DNA of 23,607 nt from Oscillospiraceae bacterium (GCA_020024215.1 JAHHUC010000031.1:1-23607); one strand, 5' to 3'. Positions 14,666-21,706 are shown, numbered from the stretch's first letter. The notes: generated by a model not told the origin, from the sequence alone. Numbers and translations are program-made.

Positions 14666-15679
14666 TTATTTGTTATCAACCTCATACATATGCTTTATGA
14701 GCCTTAAGGTCTGCATGGAATAGCCCATTTCGTTGTCATACCATGCTATTACCTTTACAAATGTATCTGTCAGCATAATTCCTGCACCGGCATCAAAAAC
14801 AGAGCCGTAGGTGGAGGATAAAAAGTCTGAGGAGACAAGGGCCTCATCTGTATAGCCCAGAATATCCTTCATATATCCCTCGGAGGCATCCTTCATCACC
14901 TTGCAGATTTCATCATAGGTGGTGCTCTTTTCAAGATTGCAGGTGAGGTCAACACAGGAGACATCCAGCGTGGGAACTCTCAGGGACATACCGGTCAATC
15001 TGCCGTTTAAAGAGGGGATAACCTTTCCCACAGCCTTTGCAGCGCCTGTGGAGGAGGGAATGATATTGCCGGAGGCAGCCCTTCCTCCTCTCCAATCCTT
15101 CTTGGAGGTGGAATCCACTGTTTTCTGTGTGGCTGTGATGGAGTGAACGGTTGTCATAAGGCCGTCCTTGATGATAAAATTATCATGCAGCACCTTTGCA
15201 ATAGGCGCAAGGCAGTTTGTTGTGCAGGAGGCGTTGGAAACAACATTCATGTCGGGTGTATAATCCTTTTCATTTACGCCCACAACAAACATGGGAGCAT
15301 CCTTTGAGGGAGCAGAAACAATGACCTTTTTGGCCCCGCCCTCCAAATGGGCAGAAGCACCCTCTATCTCCTTGAATTTGCCTGTGCATTCGATGATGTA
15401 TTCTGCGCCGCAGTCCTTCCAGGGGATAAGCTTGGGATCTCTGAAATCATAGATGGGAATTTCCTTGCCGTTGAGGTAGAATTTTCCGTCTCTTCCCTCA
15501 GCCTTGCCGTCAAACCTTCCGTGAACAGAGTCATAATTTGTCATGTAAGAAAGATATTCCACTGTTTTGTCAGGCGCATTTATTCCTACAATATCATATA
15601 AAGAGGGGTCCTTTGCAGCCAGTCTCACAATAAGTCTGCCTATTCTTCCATAACCATTGATGCCTATTTTGATAGCCAT
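14666..15679 (-). CDS. gap: Glyceraldehyde-3-phosphate dehydrogenase
   Basis: The 337-aa glycolytic enzyme that oxidises glyceraldehyde 3-phosphate to 1,3-bisphosphoglycerate using NAD(P) and phosphate. The Rossmann motif is GINGYGRIGR (6-15), the catalytic Cys is C152 in SNASCTTNCLAP, and the partner His is H179 (TVHSITATQ). Length is normal. AGGAGG (15688-15693) lies 8 bp before the ATG at 15679, and a longer open frame upstream has no start signal. The dinucleotide site reads GINAPDK where many NAD-specific enzymes have IND, so an Ala replaces the Asp often linked to NAD preference; cofactor use is uncertain. It is monocistronic, with its own promoter and terminator. Confidence 0.97.
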   Translation of the reverse strand: MAIKIGINGYGRIGRLIVRLAAKDPSLYDIVGINAPDKTVEYLSYMTNYDSVHGRFDGKAEGRDGKFYLNGKEIPIYDFRDPKLIPWKDCGAEYIIECTGKFKEIEGASAHLEGGAKKVIVSAPSKDAPMFVVGVNEKDYTPDMNVVSNASCTTNCLAPIAKVLHDNFIIKDGLMTTVHSITATQKTVDSTSKKDWRGGRAASGNIIPSSTGAAKAVGKVIPSLNGRLTGMSLRVPTLDVSCVDLTCNLEKSTTYDEICKVMKDASEGYMKDILGYTDEALVSSDFLSSTYGSVFDAGAGIMLTDTFVKVIAWYDNEMGYSMQTLRLIKHMYEVDNK

Positions 15680-15716
15680 AATTACTTCCTCCTGAATTTC
15701 CGAATTTGATGTATAT

Positions 15717-15745
15717 ATTCTACAACTTTTTTTGTAAAATAACAA
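15717..15745 (-). promoter_or_regulatory. gapA promoter
   Basis: On the minus strand TTGTTA (15740-15745), 17 bp, TAGAAT (15717-15722). An overlapping alternative is TTTACA-17-TATACA a few bases downstream. Confidence 0.5.
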
Positions 15746-15794
15746 TATGTAATAGGAAATTTGAGCATTAAATTTATGCTTTGGGAAAGAAATA

Positions 15795-15823
15795 TTGAAT
15801 ATTTTTAAAAACCATGTTAAAAT
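15795..15823 (+). promoter_or_regulatory. Promoter of the histidine kinase gene
   Basis: TTGAAT (15795-15800), 17 bp, TAAAAT (15818-15823). It is divergent from the gapA promoter and about 28 bp upstream of the ATG at 15852. Confidence 0.7.
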
Positions 15824-15851
15824 TAAATGAATAGCAAAGGGAGGAAATACA

Positions 15852-16937
15852 ATGACAAATGAAATTGAGTTTTTATCATCTGTATATGAAGAATTGAGCG
15901 CTCCCTTTTTGATATCAGACAGAAACGGCAGCATAATCCGGGGAAACAAAGCCCTTTACAGGGAATTTTCCGACATGAGAACCGGCAACAGCTTATCCCT
16001 TGTTTTTCCAAAGCAGTCGGTGGAGGAAATTCTTTCTGTCAGCGAAACCTCCCGCATCTATATTCACGGGCTGGATTTTTCTCTCACAGTCATGCCCTCA
16101 AGGGAATATGTCTGCATCCTTTTTTTAAAGGATGAAAGCAGGGCGGATGTTATGAAATCTCTTCTTATGCCCATGCCCCATGTTTTTCGCTCCTCTGTCT
16201 CCGAGATGCTGCTCATCGTCTCCTCAATTTACGCAATGGGCGAGGAAAACGAGGATTACAGGCTTATGGAGCTTTCTCAGAAGCTTAACCTCAGCTGCTA
16301 TAAAATTTTAAGGGGCAACAACCTTGTTTCCTCCTATTGCCGCCAGATATGCCCATCGGAAAAAAAGGGGGAGCTTATAAACCTTTCCGCCCTTTTGAAA
16401 AATGTGGGCGACGCCGCAAGAATAGTGTGCAATGACCTTGAAATAGCCCTTGAGGTGCAAATAGAGGATGAGGATGTAGTTATACTTGCAGATGAAAATT
16501 CAATTGTGGAATCCGTGCTTGCAGTTATAGACAACGCCTGCAAGTTTTCCTATTCCAAGGAGCCTGTAACGCTTAAATTAAAAACCATAGGAACCAATGC
16601 GGTGATATCCGTTTCGGATAAGGGCAAAGGCATACCCCCTCATGTTATAGAGCATATATTTGAGCCGTATTACACCTACAACGAGGACGCCTATCCCATG
16701 GAGGGTGTTGGGCTGGGGCTTACCGTCACAAGGCTTATAACAATGAAATGGGGCGGAAACATATCTGTCACCTCAAAGGAATATGAGGGGACAACGGTTG
16801 TCATCACACTGCCTGTATATAAGGGTGAGGGAGAAATGGAATTAAATTCTAAAGTGACGCTGGTCAGCCTTTTAAGGGACAGGTTTTCTCTGTTGCACAT
16901 AATGATGGCGGATAATAACACTGTTCCGCTGCCATAA
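15852..16937 (+). CDS. Orphan soluble sensor histidine kinase (PAS plus HATPase)
   Basis: A 361-aa kinase. The N-terminus (about 1-95) looks like a PAS sensor (PFLISDRNGSIIRGNKAL). The ATP-binding domain is complete: N box VIDNACKFS (N228), G1 box DKGKGIP (D256), F box FEPYY (270-274) and G2 box GVGLGL (285-290). The phosphorylation region is unusual: PHVFRSSVSEML puts H110 where HELRTP normally stands, with little else conserved. There is no membrane segment, so it should sense a cytoplasmic signal. No response regulator is adjacent. AAAGGGAGG (15836-15844) lies 7 bp before the ATG. It has its own promoter and terminator. The C-terminal 35 residues after the ATPase domain match nothing I know. 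Confidence 0.88.
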   Translation: MTNEIEFLSSVYEELSAPFLISDRNGSIIRGNKALYREFSDMRTGNSLSLVFPKQSVEEILSVSETSRIYIHGLDFSLTVMPSREYVCILFLKDESRADVMKSLLMPMPHVFRSSVSEMLLIVSSIYAMGEENEDYRLMELSQKLNLSCYKILRGNNLVSSYCRQICPSEKKGELINLSALLKNVGDAARIVCNDLEIALEVQIEDEDVVILADENSIVESVLAVIDNACKFSYSKEPVTLKLKTIGTNAVISVSDKGKGIPPHVIEHIFEPYYTYNEDAYPMEGVGLGLTVTRLITMKWGGNISVTSKEYEGTTVVITLPVYKGEGEMELNSKVTLVSLLRDRFSLLHIMMADNNTVPLP

Positions 16938-16940
16938 AAA

Positions 16941-16978
16941 AAGCTTTGCAGGATTTTTTCTGCAAGGCTTATTTTTTT
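16941..16978. terminator. Bidirectional terminator between the kinase and rqcH
   Basis: AAGCTTTGCAG (16941-16951) pairs with CTGCAAGGCTT (16960-16970; one G-U pair), followed by a T-run to 16978 and preceded by an A-run on the other side. It ends both convergent genes. Confidence 0.85.
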
Positions 16979-16980
16979 CT

Positions 16981-18735
16981 TTATTTTTCCCTTAAAAGCT
17001 GCTCCAGATTTTTATCCGGACTTGCCACAATGGTTTTATAGTTGTCATAAATCACCATGCCCGGCTTTGAGCCTGAGGGCTTCTTCACATTTTTTATCAG
17101 TGTGTAATCCACGCTGACCTTTTTGTTTTCCTTGCCGGAGGAATTGAAGGCAGCTATGGAGGATGCCTCCAGCATGGTCCTTTGGGGAATTTCGTGTCCG
17201 TTGGAGATTATGACAGTGTGCGAGCCGGGAATTTTGCTCACATGAAGCCACATATCCAGCTTTGAGGCAATTTTGAAGGTCAGCCGGTCGTTGCCCACAT
17301 TGTTTCTTCCGGAATAGATGGTAAAGCCGTCGGAGGAAATATATTTTACAGGGGGCAGGGTTATCTCCTTTTCCTTCCTTTTGCCCTGTCTTTTCAGATA
17401 GCCCATAGCTGAAAGCTCCTGGCGTATAGCCTCCAGCTCCAGCTCCTTTGTGGAGCGCTCCATCATGTCAAAGACAGAATATAGATAATCAAGCTCCCTT
17501 TCCCCCTCAGCTATAAGCCTTGTAAGCTCCTTGTGGGCTGTGTCCGCCCTGCGGTACTCCTTATAATATTTCTGAACATTTTCAACAGGTGTAAGAAGCG
17601 GATCAAGCTTTATGCTCACCTTTTTCCAATCATCATAATAATTTTCCAGCTCTATACTGCTCATGCCCTTTTTCAGCATATGCATATAGGAGGACAAAAG
17701 GTCCCCGTTTATTTTTAGCTCTTCCCTTTTTTCTGTCTCTAAAAGCTCGTTTCTTTGAAGCAGCAGCTTTTTTTCTATCCTATCTATCTTGTTGGTCACA
17801 TTTTTTGAAAAATCGCCCATCTTCTGCTTCATTCTCTCAGAAAGGGCCCTCTCCCTGTAAAAGAAATCGCACAGCCGATTCATGCTCTCAAAGCTTTGCT
17901 GCTCTGTGCTTTCCTCATACTGCTCAAGCTTTAAAAAGCAGAAATCCTTGGGCTTTTTTTCAAAATCGAAGAAAACTGTGGGCTGTATATCCATTTTCTT
18001 GAGCCTTGAATCCAGAATTTCCAGCTCTTTTTTTAAATTTTCCCCATCCTTATCATCAAGTGAGGAAATTATGCCGTCGCAGCCTTTGAGCGCCCTGTAA
18101 GCTATCTCCCTGCCAAGTATGGGGGCAACCCCCTCCATAATTTCGCAAAGGGCCTTATTTAAGGGTATATCCCTTTCATAAGACAGCACCCTTTTTACAA
18201 TTTCCTCACTGTTAAAGTCCAGCGTGATTTTATTCTGCGCAGGCGGAAGGACATATTCTGCCCCGGGCAGTATCTGGCGCACAGAGGATTTATCCAAGCC
18301 CACCCTCTTGAGCGCATCAATGATTCTGCCTTCGGAATTTATCAAAATAACATTGCTGTGCCTGCCCATAATCTCAGCTGCAAGCGTATATACGGCATCG
18401 TCGCCGAATTCATCCGTCCCCTTAAAATCAAAGAACAATATCCTCTCAAAGCCCCTCTGCCTTATGTCTATGAGCCGAGAGCTTCCCAAAAGCTTTCGCA
18501 TAAGCATGCACAGCATAGGCGGCGCAGCAGGATTTTCAGGCACATTATCTGTTATCTGCACCCTTGCAGTTGATGCGTTTGCAGAAAACAGCAGCCTGTA
18601 ATTGCCCTTTGCCCCCCTCATAGAGATTATTATTTCATCCTTTGAGGGCTGATTTATCTTTTCAACACGGGAATCAATAAGCTTTTCACCTATTTCCCTT
18701 CTTAAAAGTGAAAGCGTCATACCGTCAATAGCCAA
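16981..18735 (-). CDS. rqcH: RqcH (NFACT family), ribosome-associated quality control
   Basis: A 584-aa NFACT protein. In bacteria, RqcH binds the split 50S subunit carrying a stalled peptidyl-tRNA, recruits tRNA-Ala and adds an alanine tail that marks the chain for degradation. The N-terminal NFACT-N domain begins MAIDGMTLS, like the family's MxxDG start. A coiled-coil (about 290-430) and the C-terminal NFACT-R domain (YISSDGFTIYSGRNNVGND) follow. The DR pair needed for tRNA recruitment at 97/98 in Bacillus reads E97-R98 here. TTG at 18735 directly follows the trmK stop, with GAGGTATTGAGG inside the end of trmK as ribosome binding site; family alignment supports TTG over the ATG five codons in. 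It is coupled to trmK. Confidence 0.93.
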   Translation of the reverse strand: MAIDGMTLSLLRREIGEKLIDSRVEKINQPSKDEIIISMRGAKGNYRLLFSANASTARVQITDNVPENPAAPPMLCMLMRKLLGSSRLIDIRQRGFERILFFDFKGTDEFGDDAVYTLAAEIMGRHSNVILINSEGRIIDALKRVGLDKSSVRQILPGAEYVLPPAQNKITLDFNSEEIVKRVLSYERDIPLNKALCEIMEGVAPILGREIAYRALKGCDGIISSLDDKDGENLKKELEILDSRLKKMDIQPTVFFDFEKKPKDFCFLKLEQYEESTEQQSFESMNRLCDFFYRERALSERMKQKMGDFSKNVTNKIDRIEKKLLLQRNELLETEKREELKINGDLLSSYMHMLKKGMSSIELENYYDDWKKVSIKLDPLLTPVENVQKYYKEYRRADTAHKELTRLIAEGERELDYLYSVFDMMERSTKELELEAIRQELSAMGYLKRQGKRKEKEITLPPVKYISSDGFTIYSGRNNVGNDRLTFKIASKLDMWLHVSKIPGSHTVIISNGHEIPQRTMLEASSIAAFNSSGKENKKVSVDYTLIKNVKKPSGSKPGMVIYDNYKTIVASPDKNLEQLLREK

Positions 18736-19419
18736 TTACCTCAATACCTCCCTCAAGGCCTCTGCCAGAGCAAAATGCTCCTGTGCCTCTTTTGTGTTCA
18801 CATTATAAAGCCCCTGCGCCTTTTTTTCTGCCATGGCCGCCTGACCCTCTATATATCCTCTTGCATCCTCATCCAAATTGTCGGCAAGAAGCCCTATGTG
18901 TGCAAAAACATCCATTTGGGAATATTTTTCTTTTTTGCCTGTATAGGCATATTTCATCACAGAATAGTGCTTTCTGTTCACCTGCGCCGCCCTTTCCTCC
19001 AAAAGGGAAAAGCCGTTTTCTGCCATGCTGATTCTCAAAAAGGCAGCCTTGGTCATGGGGTTGAGAATAAACCTCTTATCCTTATTGTGCTTCCACAAGC
19101 AGTCGGAAATGATTTTGAAAATAAGCTCTCCGCCCATTCCGGCAATAACAATGTCATCTGCCCGGTTTTCCTCCACCTGCAAAAGCCCATCGGAAAGAAG
19201 GCAGGAGATATCCTTCTCCATCCCCATAGCCTTTATCCTCATCCGGGCTTTTTTCAAGGGCAGCGGGTTTATATCAAGGGCTGTGCCCCCCCTTATTATA
19301 TTTTCCTTCATAAGCTCTGTTATCAATATGCCGTGGTCGCAGCCTACATCGGCAACAAGACTTCCCTTTCGCACCATAGATGCAAGAAGGGCAAGCCTTT
19401 TATCCATATTTTTAGTCAA
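18736..19419 (-). CDS. trmK: tRNA (adenine22-N1)-methyltransferase TrmK
   Basis: A 227-aa SAM-dependent methyltransferase that makes m1A22 in tRNA. The SAM-binding motif is ADVGCDHGIL (about 23-32), TALDIN ends the second strand, and IAGMGGELI (about 92-100) and NPM near 120 are characteristic of the COG2384/TrmK family. The C-terminal part (about 160-227) is helical, as in the Bacillus enzyme. TTG at 19419 has AGGAG (19428-19432) 8 bp upstream; an ATG at codon 5 has none. In Bacillus it lies near sigA and a Nif3-like gene; here it heads a two-gene unit with rqcH, both acting on translation. Confidence 0.92.
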   Translation of the reverse strand: MTKNMDKRLALLASMVRKGSLVADVGCDHGILITELMKENIIRGGTALDINPLPLKKARMRIKAMGMEKDISCLLSDGLLQVEENRADDIVIAGMGGELIFKIISDCLWKHNKDKRFILNPMTKAAFLRISMAENGFSLLEERAAQVNRKHYSVMKYAYTGKKEKYSQMDVFAHIGLLADNLDEDARGYIEGQAAMAEKKAQGLYNVNTKEAQEHFALAEALREVLR

Positions 19420-19450
19420 GTTAAGCTCTCCTAATGCATTTTATTCTCCT

Positions 19451-19479
19451 ATTCTACCACACTGTATCCCCCTTTTCCA
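19451..19479 (-). promoter_or_regulatory. Possible promoter of trmK-rqcH
   Basis: On the minus strand TGGAAA (19474-19479), 17 bp, TAGAAT (19451-19456), about 25 bp before the ribosome binding site. Confidence 0.45.
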
Positions 19480-19876
19480 CTTATTTTGAGAGTTTTTAAC
19501 TGCCTTCTGACTCAGCCCTAAAGCAGCTGTTTTAAGGCTTTAAACATGACTGTTGAGCCAAAAATCAAAATAATGCAAAATAGTTAAAATTATTTTTTAC
19601 TTTAAAGCGCACGTTATAATAGCCAAATTTTTCAACAAGATATTGTGATAAATGTTTATTTTACCCTGTTTTTCAAATTATATTTAATAATTTGTGTCCA
19701 ATACATCCCCATATTCATTTTTATTTTAAAATTTGCTGTATAATTACGCTTTTGAATGTGATATATTTATAGCCGTAAAGAAAAAATTCTTTGCTTTTGC
19801 TCTGTATATTATTCTTTTTTGACAGGACAAAAAAACAAAGTGTATGGCTTTTGTGCCATCAGAAGGAGAAATTGTA
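19480..19876. other. AT-rich stretch without a gene
   Basis: About 400 bp with no plausible gene. TATAAT hexamers occur at 19615-19620 and 19739-19744, and TTGACA near 19818, but none has a matching partner at normal spacing. The promoter of the downstream lipoprotein is presumably here but I cannot place it. Confidence 0.5.
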
Positions 19877-20203
19877 ATGAAGAAATTTATTGCTGTTATT
19901 ATGTGTGCATCTGCTATTTTTGCTATGGCAGGATGCGGTGGCGAGGAGAGCAGCTCCAGCGAAGCTGTTTCCAGCGAAGTAGTTTCCAGCGAGGCTCCCA
20001 GTGAGGCTCCCAGCGAAGCAGTTAGCTCTGAGACTCCCTCCTCCAGCGAGGAAGTAAGCTCTGAAGCTCCCTCCTCCAGCGAGGAAGCAAGCTCTGAGGC
20101 TGCTTCCGGCGAGGCAACAAGCTCTGAAGCTGCTTCCGGTGAAGCAACAAGCTCTGAAGCTGCTTCCGGCGAAGCAACAAGCTCTGAGGCTCCCAAGGCT
20201 TAA
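19877..20203 (+). CDS. Ser/Glu/Ala-rich repeat lipoprotein
   Basis: A 108-aa protein: a lipoprotein signal (MKKF, hydrophobic 5-16, lipobox A-G-C with Cys20), then a tail built almost wholly of Ser, Glu, Ala, Pro, Gly and Thr. The tail holds two copies of an 11-residue unit (SSExPSSSEEx) and three of a 10-residue unit (SSEAASGEAT). It would be a disordered, acidic chain tethered to the outside of the membrane. There is no catalytic domain. ATG at 19877 has AAGGAG (19863-19868) 8 bp upstream, and an upstream in-frame ATG lacks one. Possible roles are a spacer, a metal-binding chain or a decoy; none can be shown. The signal peptide and ribosome binding site argue that it is real. Confidence 0.8.
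   Translation: MKKFIAVIMCASAIFAMAGCGGEESSSSEAVSSEVVSSEAPSEAPSEAVSSETPSSSEEVSSEAPSSSEEASSEAASGEATSSEAASGEATSSEAASGEATSSEAPKA
20024..20179 (+). repeat. In-frame tandem DNA repeats (2 x 33 bp, 3 x 30 bp)
   Basis: Units at 20024-20056 and 20057-20089 (33 bp), then 20090-20119, 20120-20149 and 20150-20179 (30 bp), all beginning AGCTCTGA. Units of each class differ at only a few positions, so expansion is recent and copy number may vary between strains. All lengths are multiples of three and preserve the frame. Confidence 0.92.
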
Positions 20204-20256
20204 TAGAGCAGAAGATGGGGGCTTGCTGCCTTTAGGTGAGAAAGCCCCGGCTTAAG

Positions 20257-20301
20257 ATGTAAGCTTTAGGTCTGCCTTGTGCTGTTTCTTTCAGCTTACA
20301 T
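20257..20301 (+). other. Hairpin in the 3' region of the repeat lipoprotein
   Basis: ATGTAAGCT (20257-20265) and AGCTTACAT (20293-20301) are exact complements separated by 27 nt. It is the first of three consecutive stem-loops after the gene. Confidence 0.4.
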
Positions 20302-20303
20302 AA

Positions 20304-20331
20304 AAAGGACAGCCCCTTAGCTGTCCTTTAA
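20304..20331 (+). terminator. Hairpin, probable terminator
   Basis: AAAGGACAGC (20304-20313) and GCTGTCCTTT (20320-20329), a perfect 10-bp stem with a 6-nt loop; the following T-run is short. Confidence 0.6.
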
Positions 20332-20345
20332 TAGACATAATAGCA

Positions 20346-20390
20346 AAAGGATGCGATCTTTAAAGACTGCATCCTTTATTTTTATATTTT
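20346..20390 (+). terminator. Terminator of the repeat lipoprotein unit
   Basis: AAAGGATGC (20346-20354) pairs with GCATCCTTT (20369-20377), followed by ATTTTTATATTTTT. Confidence 0.75.
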
Positions 20391-20432
20391 TGGGTTTGCA
20401 AAAAGCCCCTCCAGGTTTAAGAAAATAATGAA

Positions 20433-20452
20433 GGCACAGCCTTCGCTGTGCC
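20433..20452 (-). terminator. Terminator of the zinc-ribbon gene
   Basis: GGCACAGC (20433-20440) and GCTGTGCC (20445-20452) with a 4-nt loop. On the minus strand it follows the stop at 20470 and is trailed by TTCATTATTTTC. Confidence 0.65.
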
Positions 20453-20469
20453 GGAAATTTCAAAAATTA

Positions 20470-20748
20470 TTATTCAGCGTCCTTCATCTTAGCAAAGCAC
20501 TCGCTGCAATAAACAGGTCTGTCCTCGCGGGGTCTGAAGGGAACCTTTGCTTCCTTGCCGCAGGATGCACATGTAGCTGTGAACATCTCTCTCTCGGGAC
20601 GATCTCTGTTCTTTCTTGCGTCTCTGCAAGATTTGCATCTCTGGGGCTCGTTTACAAAGCCTCTTTCAGCATAGAACTCCTGCTCGCCTGCTGTGAATAC
20701 GAACTCATTGCCGCACTCTTTGCACTTTAAAGTCTTGTCTTCATACAT
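20470..20748 (-). CDS. Double zinc-ribbon protein (PF13451-like plus CxxC domain)
   Basis: A 92-aa protein with two four-cysteine sites: C9/C12 with C38/C41, and C60/C63 with C81/C84. The first half (FVFTAGEQEFYAERGF, then CKSCRDARK) matches the probable zinc-ribbon family PF13451; the second (VPFRPREDRPVYCSECF) matches the CxxC domain often fused to it. It is cytoplasmic and basic between the ribbons, so RNA or DNA binding is possible but unproven. The ATG at 20748 has GAGG 9 bp upstream. A consensus-like promoter lies about 240 nt upstream, leaving a long structured leader. Confidence 0.88.
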   Translation of the reverse strand: MYEDKTLKCKECGNEFVFTAGEQEFYAERGFVNEPQRCKSCRDARKNRDRPEREMFTATCASCGKEAKVPFRPREDRPVYCSECFAKMKDAE

Positions 20749-20988
20749 GATTTTTTACCTCACTTACGGATATTTGTTTTGTCCTGAAATCGGACATTTT
20801 ATACACGCCTTTCGGCAGTGGTGCAAAATGGAGATTAGGGGCTTATTTTTTCCTTTAAGAATAGCGTTATAAAGGTTTTTTCAAAGCTTTAAAATAATTT
20901 TACAAGCCCCGACCTAAAACGGTTGTCTGTAAGAGGCAAAAAACAAACGAATCAGAGATTTTTCCCTGCACTTTCCAAGTTGAACGCG
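20749..20988 (-). ncRNA. Long structured 5' leader of the zinc-ribbon gene (candidate regulatory RNA)
   Basis: The predicted transcript from the promoter at 20994-21022 has about 240 nt before the ATG. It contains GGGGCTT/AAGCCCC (20838-20844 with 20904-20910) enclosing CCTTTA/TAAAGG (20852-20857 with 20870-20875), a GCC-GAAA-GGC tetraloop hairpin near 20807-20816, and a TGTCC/GGACA hairpin near 20783-20799. I do not recognise a known riboswitch. It might instead be a separate small RNA or a cold-shock-type leader. Confidence 0.4.
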
Positions 20989-20993
20989 AATAT

Positions 20994-21022
20994 AGTTTAT
21001 ACTTATAAATGTAAAATGTCAA
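20994..21022 (-). promoter_or_regulatory. Strong promoter of the zinc-ribbon unit
   Basis: On the minus strand TTGACA (21017-21022), 17 bp, TAAACT (20994-20999). Confidence 0.75.
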
Positions 21023-21071
21023 GGGGTTAAAATCAATAAAGCATTTTTAACTGCATTTTTGGGCAAAACAA

Positions 21072-21103
21072 AGGGACCTTAGGGTAGACATCCTAAAGTC
21101 CCT
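21072..21103 (-). terminator. Terminator of the orphan leftward unit
   Basis: AGGGACCTTAGG (21072-21083) and CCTAAAGTCCCT (21092-21103) pair with one mismatch around an 8-nt loop. Only on the minus strand does a T-rich tail (TTTGTTTT) follow. Confidence 0.65.
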
Positions 21104-21227
21104 GCTTATCCAAACTTCATGATCGTACTGATTTTCTGACCCTGCCTGTATGATAAATGCATCGGTTTTTCTGTGTCATGCCGCTGCTTATAAACTAAAC
21201 GTTTCTGTTGTGACAGCTATTGCCGTC

Positions 21228-21290
21228 CTAAATGCCGACGCGGCGATTCCACAGTCTTACAGATATTGCTGCGCTTTCCTCATTGTACAT
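21228..21290 (-). CDS. Possible 20-aa small protein
   Basis: ATG at 21290 opens a 20-codon frame (product begins MYNEESAAIS). Its ribosome binding site, AAAGGGG (21299-21305) at 8 bp spacing within AGAAAGGGGTGATTCC, is close to the full anti-Shine-Dalgarno complement. That is better than most genes here and is the only reason to list it. The peptide is neither hydrophobic nor known to me. Confidence 0.3.
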   Translation of the reverse strand: MYNEESAAISVRLWNRRVGI

Positions 21291-21624
21291 TGGAATCACC
21301 CCTTTCTCTTTATAAAAGAACACCGATGCTGCCCTGCTGCTTTCCGGTTTCTTTACGGTAGTTTTTTTGCTCAGGATGAAAGCAGAATAAAAACGATGAA
21401 GTCGGAAAAATAGCTGCTGCGTAAATATCTTCATCTTTTTTCCGCCGGCTCCTAAAGCACCGAGCCTGCTTACAGCGTGCCCTGACCGATTTTCGGCCAC
21501 TTCTTAACCGGCAAGCAAAAGATTTTTTTCTCTCTCCAATCCTTAAAAATATTGTCAAGCTGTTTTCTTTTTATGCCCATTAAGCTTTTTTGCCTTTGGC
21601 AGTCGCTGTTCTTTTGTTGTCTAT

Positions 21625-21653
21625 AATATAGCGCAAAATTTTGCATATGTCAA
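21625..21653 (-). promoter_or_regulatory. Strong promoter of the orphan leftward unit
   Basis: On the minus strand TTGACA (21648-21653), 17 bp, TATATT (21625-21630). The spacer contains the palindrome GCAAAATTTTGC, a possible operator. Confidence 0.75.
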
Positions 21654-21706
21654 TATATTTTCACCAAACTTTTAATATTTGTGTAATATGTACAAAAAAT
21701 TTGGTA

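Larger units (their letters stand above)
21060..21617 (-). ncRNA. Orphan leftward transcription unit, about 550 nt, no clear gene
   Basis: It is bounded by a strong minus-strand promoter (21625-21653) and a stem-loop with a T-rich tail (21072-21103). I find no family-like protein inside; long open frames on both strands look like chance. Local hairpins include TGCC-AAA-GGCA near the 5' end, TGGCCGA/TCGGTCA and GGCTC/GAGCC. I tested by eye for tmRNA, RNase P and SRP hallmarks and saw none. It may be a non-coding RNA, the leader and trailer of the 20-aa ORF at 21228-21290, or a decayed gene. Confidence 0.35.

Noticed and set aside
15680..15949. 90-residue N-terminal extension of GAPDH
   Set aside because: It overlaps the divergent promoters and kinase start; GAPDH begins MAIKIGING with AGGAGG upstream.
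20024..20179. Regular 30-bp repeats resembling a CRISPR array
   Set aside because: Units abut without spacers and encode an in-frame protein repeat.
19744..20196. 150-codon open frame opposite the repeat lipoprotein
   Set aside because: It mirrors the repeats of the plus-strand gene; it has no signal peptide or good ribosome binding site, and the plus-strand gene has both.
21288..21310. Resemblance to the 3' end of 16S rRNA on the plus strand
   Set aside because: Only the anti-Shine-Dalgarno-like bases match; it is better explained as an extended ribosome binding site on the minus strand.
21150..21413. 87-codon plus-strand frame in the orphan region
   Set aside because: No ribosome binding site or family features; the promoter and terminator point the other way.
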